DNA of 10,244 bases from BM714 sp964644525 (lineage in GTDB: Bacteria > Bacillota > Clostridia > Peptostreptococcales > BM714), in NCBI GenBank assembly GCA_964644525.1, contig CAZXWC010000059.1, forward strand, positions 1-10,244, written 5' to 3'. Below are positions 6,787 through 10,244 of this stretch, one piece after another. The translations under genes were made by a program, and so were the position numbers. Under the pieces are notes generated by a model. That model did no database searches. It had not been told where the DNA came from and saw only the letters and a program-made list of their open reading frames with translations. Position 1 is the stretch's first letter. Each line of letters begins with the position of its first letter.

Positions 6787-6802
6787 TGTCCGATATCAAA
6801 CA
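6787..6802. promoter_or_regulatory. Putative activator (enhancer) site 2
   Basis: TGTCCGATATCAAACA matches site 1 at 13 of 16 positions in the same orientation and differs by two bases from TGTCTGATATCAGACA. The site centres are 33 bp apart, close to three helical turns, so two dimers could bind the same DNA face. The centre is about 84 bases before the predicted start. A short inverted repeat GGACA-AG-TGTCC (6780-6791) overlaps its left side. Confidence 0.52.
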
Positions 6803-6817
6803 ATACAAACAACATCA

Positions 6818-6853
6818 CCGCTGTTTCCTTTTGGAAACAGCGGTTTTTGTTTT
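6818..6853 (+). terminator. Strong intrinsic terminator of the DUF401-rph operon
   Basis: CCGCTGTTTCC (6818-6828) pairs perfectly with GGAAACAGCGG (6833-6843) around a TTTT loop (an outer A-T pair can be added) and is followed by TTTTTGTTTT (6844-6853). It ends transcription arriving from the metallophosphoesterase gene. The T-tract runs into the first bases of the sigma-54 -24 element. Confidence 0.92.
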
Positions 6854-6868
6854 GGCACGAAGCTTGCA
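6852..6868 (+). promoter_or_regulatory. Sigma-54 (RpoN) promoter of the exporter operon
   Basis: TTGGCACGAAGCTTGCA agrees with the sigma-54 consensus YTGGCACGRNNNTTGCW at every specified position. The -24 GG is at 6854-6855 and the -12 GC at 6866-6867, with the required 10-base spacing. The predicted start is near 6879, 26 bases before the adaptor ATG. Sigma-54 promoters need an ATP-driven activator bound upstream; the paired sites at 6754 and 6787 are candidates for it. No convincing sigma-70 promoter was seen in the same gap. Confidence 0.85.
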
Positions 6869-6891
6869 ATATATATGGGCATAACAATTAT

Positions 6892-6897
6892 GGGAGG
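6892..6897 (+). promoter_or_regulatory. Ribosome binding site that sets the adaptor start
   Basis: GGGAGG lies 7 bases before the ATG at 6905. The upstream in-frame ATG at 6875 would precede the predicted sigma-54 transcription start (about 6879), so it cannot be used on that transcript. Confidence 0.85.
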
Positions 6898-6904
6898 TTC
6901 AAAA

Positions 6905-8560
6905 ATGAAATTGGTTGAATGGATTAAAACAAAAAGGCTAAAAGGCAAAAAAAGTATTTATGTATACACAGCGTTGGTTCTCGTTGCCGTTTTTTCTATT
7001 GTGGCACTGAATGCAAACGGCCAAGGCGATTCTGAGGATACGGATATCATGTACACTCTCACGAGGGGTGATATAGAGATATCCATATCTGGAAACGGGA
7101 CAATATTTTCTGCTGAAACCCAGGAACTCGACCCCGATGATTTCGAGGCTGAAGTGAAGAAAATCAACTTTTCAGAGGGCGACACGGTCAAGAAGGGCGA
7201 GCTAATATATGAACTCGAGAGCGACGACCTTCTTGCGGAATGGACAAAGGTTAAAATCGCTTACGACAACGCATCTTTGGAGTACAGGACATCAAGCGGA
7301 GATGTGGACGATTTGACGGTGAGAGCTCCATTGACAGGAACAATTGAGGAAATGGATCTTGAGATAGGCCAGACTCTTTCTCAAGGCCAAACGGTTGTAA
7401 AGGTATGGGACAAGAGCGAAGTATATATTAAAACGCCCATAAATCTTTCAAACGAGGGGAAAATAAAAGAGGGACAGGCGGCAAGCGTCACTTTCCCTTC
7501 CAGCTTTTTCACTACAAAAGGAGTTGTCGCAAAGGTTGAAGGCACTCCATCATCTGACGGGAGCGGGGGCCTCTTCCAATATGTTTACGTGGCGGTTGAC
7601 AACCCGGGAGGATTTATGGAGGGAGATGCCGCAAGAGTCGAGATTTACGCCGGTTATGAAACCATAAGGGGAATCACAGAGGGAACCGTGGAATACAAGG
7701 ATACCGAAATTGTAGAATCCCCAGGAAAAGCCACTGTAGTCAAGCTGTACAAGCAGGAAAAGGATGCGGTAAATGCAGGGGAAATAATCGCAGTGCTCGA
7801 AAGCGACCCTCTGGTTGTCTCTCAAATGAGCAAGAATGTAGACCTTCAGGAGGCCAAGATAGAATTGGACGAGCTTTCTGAGAAAATGGAAGGTCTTAGC
7901 GTAAAAGCCGGGAGCGACGGTATTCTTGCCGGTTCCGACGTTTCGGTGGGGAACACCGTCGGGGTCAACACAAGCAATGACAATTCCTCCTCAAACAATA
8001 CGGGAGTTTTGGGACAGGTGATAAGCTTTGACAAGAGAATGACTATTGCTGTCGACGAGCTCGATATAAACAATGTTGAAATCGGCCAAAATGCCGAAAT
8101 CACAGTTGACGCCGCTCCGGACGAGGCATTTGCGGGGGAGGTCGTCAAGATATCCGAGATTGGAGATGTCCAAAGCGGAGTTGCGACCTACGATGTTACA
8201 ATTTCAGTACCTTACAGCAAGCTGGTCAAAGAAGGAATGAGCGCTGATGCTAAAATACTTCTGGAAAGTGCGGAAAATGTAATTCTTATTCCAATCGAGG
8301 CAACCGTGGAAATGAGAGGCAAAATAATGGCCACTGTCTATGATGAGGATGCCGGTGAAGGTGAAGAAAATACGCTTGTCCCAATCGAGACAGGGCTTAT
8401 GGATGAAAGATACTATGAAGTTTTCGGAGGGCTCGAAGAAGGCGACCAGGTGGTTATGACAGGGCTATCAGGCAATTCCGTGTCGGAGGATGAACGTCCC
8501 GCAGGATTAATGCCCGGAATGGGTGGAGGAAGCGGAACGGGAACAAGGCAAAGGCCTTAG
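6905..8560 (+). CDS. Membrane-fusion (HlyD/MacA/YknX-type) adaptor of an ABC exporter, with two lipoyl-like modules
   Basis: Accessory protein that links an ABC exporter to substrates or the cell envelope. The protein has 551 residues from the chosen start. A basic N terminus (residues 1-17) and one helix (18-36) anchor it, with the rest outside; there is no lipobox. Two barrel-sandwich (lipoyl-like) modules are visible. The first is EVKKINFSEGDTVKKGELIYELESDDL (83-109), a short hairpin (110-135), then VRAPLTGTIEEMDLEIGQTLSQGQTVVKV (139-167). The second is TVVKLYKQEKDAVNAGEIIAVLESDPL (277-303), a short hairpin (304-330), then VKAGSDGILAGSDVSVGNTV (333-352). Beta-barrel and membrane-proximal parts follow (GQNAEITVDA...GEVVKISEIG; ILIPIEATVEM; GGLEEGDQVVMTGL), and a Gly-rich tail ends it. 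Usual adaptors have about 380-450 residues and one module, so this is an extended form. The short hairpins fit a Gram-positive cell without TolC. It is first in the operon with the ATPase and permease; its substrate is unknown. Confidence 0.88.
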   Translation: MKLVEWIKTKRLKGKKSIYVYTALVLVAVFSIVALNANGQGDSEDTDIMYTLTRGDIEISISGNGTIFSAETQELDPDDFEAEVKKINFSEGDTVKKGELIYELESDDLLAEWTKVKIAYDNASLEYRTSSGDVDDLTVRAPLTGTIEEMDLEIGQTLSQGQTVVKVWDKSEVYIKTPINLSNEGKIKEGQAASVTFPSSFFTTKGVVAKVEGTPSSDGSGGLFQYVYVAVDNPGGFMEGDAARVEIYAGYETIRGITEGTVEYKDTEIVESPGKATVVKLYKQEKDAVNAGEIIAVLESDPLVVSQMSKNVDLQEAKIELDELSEKMEGLSVKAGSDGILAGSDVSVGNTVGVNTSNDNSSSNNTGVLGQVISFDKRMTIAVDELDINNVEIGQNAEITVDAAPDEAFAGEVVKISEIGDVQSGVATYDVTISVPYSKLVKEGMSADAKILLESAENVILIPIEATVEMRGKIMATVYDEDAGEGEENTLVPIETGLMDERYYEVFGGLEEGDQVVMTGLSGNSVSEDERPAGLMPGMGGGSGTGTRQRP

Positions 8561-8567
8561 GGAAATT

Positions 8568-8573
8568 GGGAGG
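8568..8573 (+). promoter_or_regulatory. Ribosome binding site that sets the ATPase start
   Basis: GGGAGG lies 6 bases before the ATG at 8580. The longer frame from 8523 would overlap the adaptor and add 19 polar residues not found in this ATPase family. Confidence 0.85.
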
Positions 8574-8579
8574 TGCGGC

Positions 8580-9260
8580 ATGTCTTTAATAAGAACAGAA
8601 AACATATGTAAAAGCTATGTTATGGGACAGTATGAGCTCAAGGTCCTGAAAAATGTGACATTCGAAATAGAAAGCGGGGAATTCGTATCGATAGTCGGAC
8701 CATCAGGTTCCGGCAAATCGACACTGATGAATATAATTGGCTGCCTCGATGTTCCGTCCTCGGGAAGATATCTGCTTGACGGCATAGATGTAAGCGGAAT
8801 GAATGTTTCCGAACAGGCCGACATACGGAACAGCAAGATAGGCTTTGTCTTTCAAAGCTTCAATTTGCTGCCCAAACTGACGGCGCTCGAAAATGTGATG
8901 CTTCCCCTTATTTATAGAAGGGTTTCGGAGAAGGAACAAAGGGAGCGCGCACTTTTGGCTCTTGAAAAAGTCGGACTGGGAGACAGAAGCCTTCACAGGC
9001 CGAATGAACTGTCGGGAGGCCAGCAGCAAAGGGTTGCCATTGCCCGGGCAATAGCCGGAGACCCCCCCATTATACTTGCAGACGAGCCCACTGGAAATCT
9101 CGATTCCAAGTCGGGAATCGAGATAATGGAAATACTGACGGACTTAAACGGCAAGGGGGCTTCCCTTGTCATGATAACCCACGATGACAAGCTTGCCAGG
9201 GAAAGCGGAAGAATGGTGATGATAAAGGACGGCATAATAGGGGAAGGGGTTTCTATATGA
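8580..9260 (+). CDS. ABC exporter ATP-binding protein (MacB/LolD/YknY type)
   Basis: Cytoplasmic ATPase subunit (226 residues) of the exporter, coupling ATP hydrolysis to the work of the MacB-like permease encoded next. All nucleotide-binding motifs are intact: Walker A GPSGSGKST (40-48), Q-loop Gln92 in FVFQSFNLLPKLTALENV, signature LSGGQQQRVAIARAIA (144-159), Walker B IILADEPTGNLD (164-175) and H-loop His201 in MITHD. The segment DVSGMNVSEQADIRNSKIGFVFQ is typical of the LolD/MacB branch, whose members power mechanotransmission or periplasmic/extracellular export of peptides, macrolides or lipoproteins. It lies 19 bases after the adaptor; its TGA overlaps the permease ATG. An AGGGG at its 3' end serves the next gene. 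Confidence 0.95.
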   Translation: MSLIRTENICKSYVMGQYELKVLKNVTFEIESGEFVSIVGPSGSGKSTLMNIIGCLDVPSSGRYLLDGIDVSGMNVSEQADIRNSKIGFVFQSFNLLPKLTALENVMLPLIYRRVSEKEQRERALLALEKVGLGDRSLHRPNELSGGQQQRVAIARAIAGDPPIILADEPTGNLDSKSGIEIMEILTDLNGKGASLVMITHDDKLARESGRMVMIKDGIIGEGVSI

Positions 9261-10244
9261 AGATAAACTTCAAACAGACCTTCAAAATGGCCATGTCAAG
9301 CATATTCTCAAACAAGATGAGATCCTTTCTCACAATGCTGGGAGTCATAATCGGAGTAAGCGCAGTCATAATTCTAGTCTCCATAGGCCAGGGAACGACA
9401 AAAAGCGTCACTGAAAGCATAGAGGGAATGGGTTCCAATCTTTTGACGGTAAACATAATGGGAAGGGGGGCTGAAACCTCGCTTGACATAGATGATGTGG
9501 AAATGTTCGACGAATTCATAGGAGTGGGGAAGGTTTCCGGAAGCTCGACAATGAATGCCGACATAAAAAGCGGCACTACAATACTTGAAGACATTTCAAT
9601 AAACGGTACAGACGATGACTATCTTTCAATACTTAATTACGAGATGTCCGAGGGAAGATTCCTGATCGATTCGGACCTCGACAACCGCCAGCGCGTCGCA
9701 GTAGTGGGAAGCGAGATTAAAAGCGAACTTTTCGGAAACGCTTCGGCGGTGGGAGAAGAGATAAAGATAAACGGACAGACATATACCATAGTGGGCAGCC
9801 TTGCGGAAAAGGGATCTTCCATGATGGGGTCGAACGACGAGGTGGTTGTTATACCGCTTACAACTGCTCAGAGGCTTTCCGGAGACACCAGCATAAGAAC
9901 GATATATGTTCAGGCTGAATCGGCGGATACGGTCGATGTGGCAAAAGCCTACATGGAGAACTATCTGGAAAGAAAGTTCGGCGACGAGGATGCCTACAGG
10001 GTATTCGACCAGAGCGAGGTACTTGATACAGTGGGCAGCGTTACTGGTATGCTGACCGCAATGCTCGGGGGCATTGCCGGAATTTCACTGCTTGTGGGAG
10101 GCATAGGCATAATGAACATAATGCTTGTGTCAGTCACCGAAAGAACAAGGGAGATAGGAATAAGGAAAGCAATTGGAGCCAAGTACTCGGACATACTTGT
10201 TCAGTTCATTATCGAGTCCATTGTCCTCAGCGGCATGGGTGGTA
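9257..10244 (+). CDS. MacB/FtsX-type ABC exporter permease (3' partial)
   Basis: Membrane subunit of the exporter, open to the window end (329 codons visible). The start overlaps the ATPase stop (ATGA), with AGGGG about 7 bases before. The N-terminal part MAMSSIFSNKMRSFLTMLGVIIGVSAVIILVSIGQG gives the basic cytoplasmic segment and first helix typical of MacB. An extracytoplasmic domain of about 220 residues follows (MacB_PCD type, with EGRFLIDSDLDNRQRVAVVGSEI, GEEIKINGQTYTIVGSL and VVVIPLTTAQRL). Then comes the FtsX domain with ISLLVGGIGIMNIMLVSVTERTREIGIRKAIGAKYSDILVQFIIES, one of the best conserved stretches of the family. In full MacB-type permeases about 60-80 more residues with two further helices would follow. 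With the adaptor and ATPase it forms a three-part YknXYZ-like exporter; here ATPase and permease are separate, unlike E. coli MacB where they are fused. Confidence 0.95.
   Translation, partial: MKINFKQTFKMAMSSIFSNKMRSFLTMLGVIIGVSAVIILVSIGQGTTKSVTESIEGMGSNLLTVNIMGRGAETSLDIDDVEMFDEFIGVGKVSGSSTMNADIKSGTTILEDISINGTDDDYLSILNYEMSEGRFLIDSDLDNRQRVAVVGSEIKSELFGNASAVGEEIKINGQTYTIVGSLAEKGSSMMGSNDEVVVIPLTTAQRLSGDTSIRTIYVQAESADTVDVAKAYMENYLERKFGDEDAYRVFDQSEVLDTVGSVTGMLTAMLGGIAGISLLVGGIGIMNIMLVSVTERTREIGIRKAIGAKYSDILVQFIIESIVLSGMGG

Noticed and set aside
6875..6904. N-terminal extension of the adaptor from ATG 6875
   Set aside because: It lies upstream of the predicted sigma-54 start; the ATG at 6905 has a GGGAGG site at the right distance.
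6721..6918. 65-codon open frame on + (MEKGTVPIS...) and its mirror on - (6675-6887)
   Set aside because: Both run through the palindrome, the enhancer-like sites and the terminator; no ribosome binding site; the similar peptides on both strands come from the palindrome.
8523..8579. N-terminal extension of the ATPase from ATG 8523
   Set aside because: It overlaps the adaptor's Gly-rich tail and lacks a binding site; 8580 matches the family start.
1..10244. Search for CRISPR arrays, tRNA/rRNA genes, insertion sequences and riboswitches
   Set aside because: No spaced direct repeats, tRNA-like cloverleaf, transposase motif or recognisable riboswitch core was seen by eye.

Overview
The window (10,244 bases, moderate GC) looks like chromosomal DNA of a Gram-positive anaerobe of the class Clostridia. 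The grounds are codon use (frequent ATA for Ile, AGA/AGG for Arg), strong GGAGG-type ribosome binding sites, the rph - XTP pyrophosphatase - phosphoesterase gene order known from Bacillus and relatives, a cell-wall amidase with a copper-amine-oxidase-like domain, and an efflux adaptor whose helical hairpins are very short, as expected without an outer membrane. I cannot name the species. All genes are on the + strand.

Region 1 (1-1297): the 3' part of an oligopeptide-binding-protein gene (OppA/DppA family). It is a head-to-tail fusion. The end of one binding protein runs in frame into the start of a second mature copy, and the second copy stops where lobe III should begin. An intrinsic terminator follows.

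Region 2 (1331-3485): a good housekeeping-type promoter (extended -10) drives a secreted N-acetylmuramoyl-L-alanine amidase. It has a copper-amine-oxidase-like domain, three AMIN-like repeats and a zinc amidase domain.

Region 3 (3486-6709): a hairpin-bearing leader, then four tightly packed genes with overlapping or near-overlapping start and stop codons: a DUF401 membrane permease, RNase PH, XTP/dITP diphosphatase and a YfcE/YsnB-type metallophosphoesterase. The last three are a conserved RNA/nucleotide housekeeping trio; the DUF401 gene is the unusual partner.

Region 4 (6710-6904): the most informative stretch. It holds a long imperfect palindrome, two 16-bp sites that both approximate TGTCTGATATCAGACA with centres 33 bp apart, a strong intrinsic terminator, and a perfect match to the sigma-54 consensus (YTGGCACGRNNNTTGCW) whose -24 box directly abuts the terminator T-tract. 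This is the layout of an enhancer-dependent sigma-54 promoter.

Region 5 (6905-10244, runs off the end): the operon under that promoter is a MacAB/YknXYZ-type exporter: an unusually long membrane-fusion adaptor with two lipoyl-like modules, an ABC ATPase, and a MacB/FtsX-type permease (3' end missing). The most notable reading of the window is that an activator-dependent sigma-54 circuit controls an antimicrobial- or peptide-type ABC exporter. The activator gene is not in the window.
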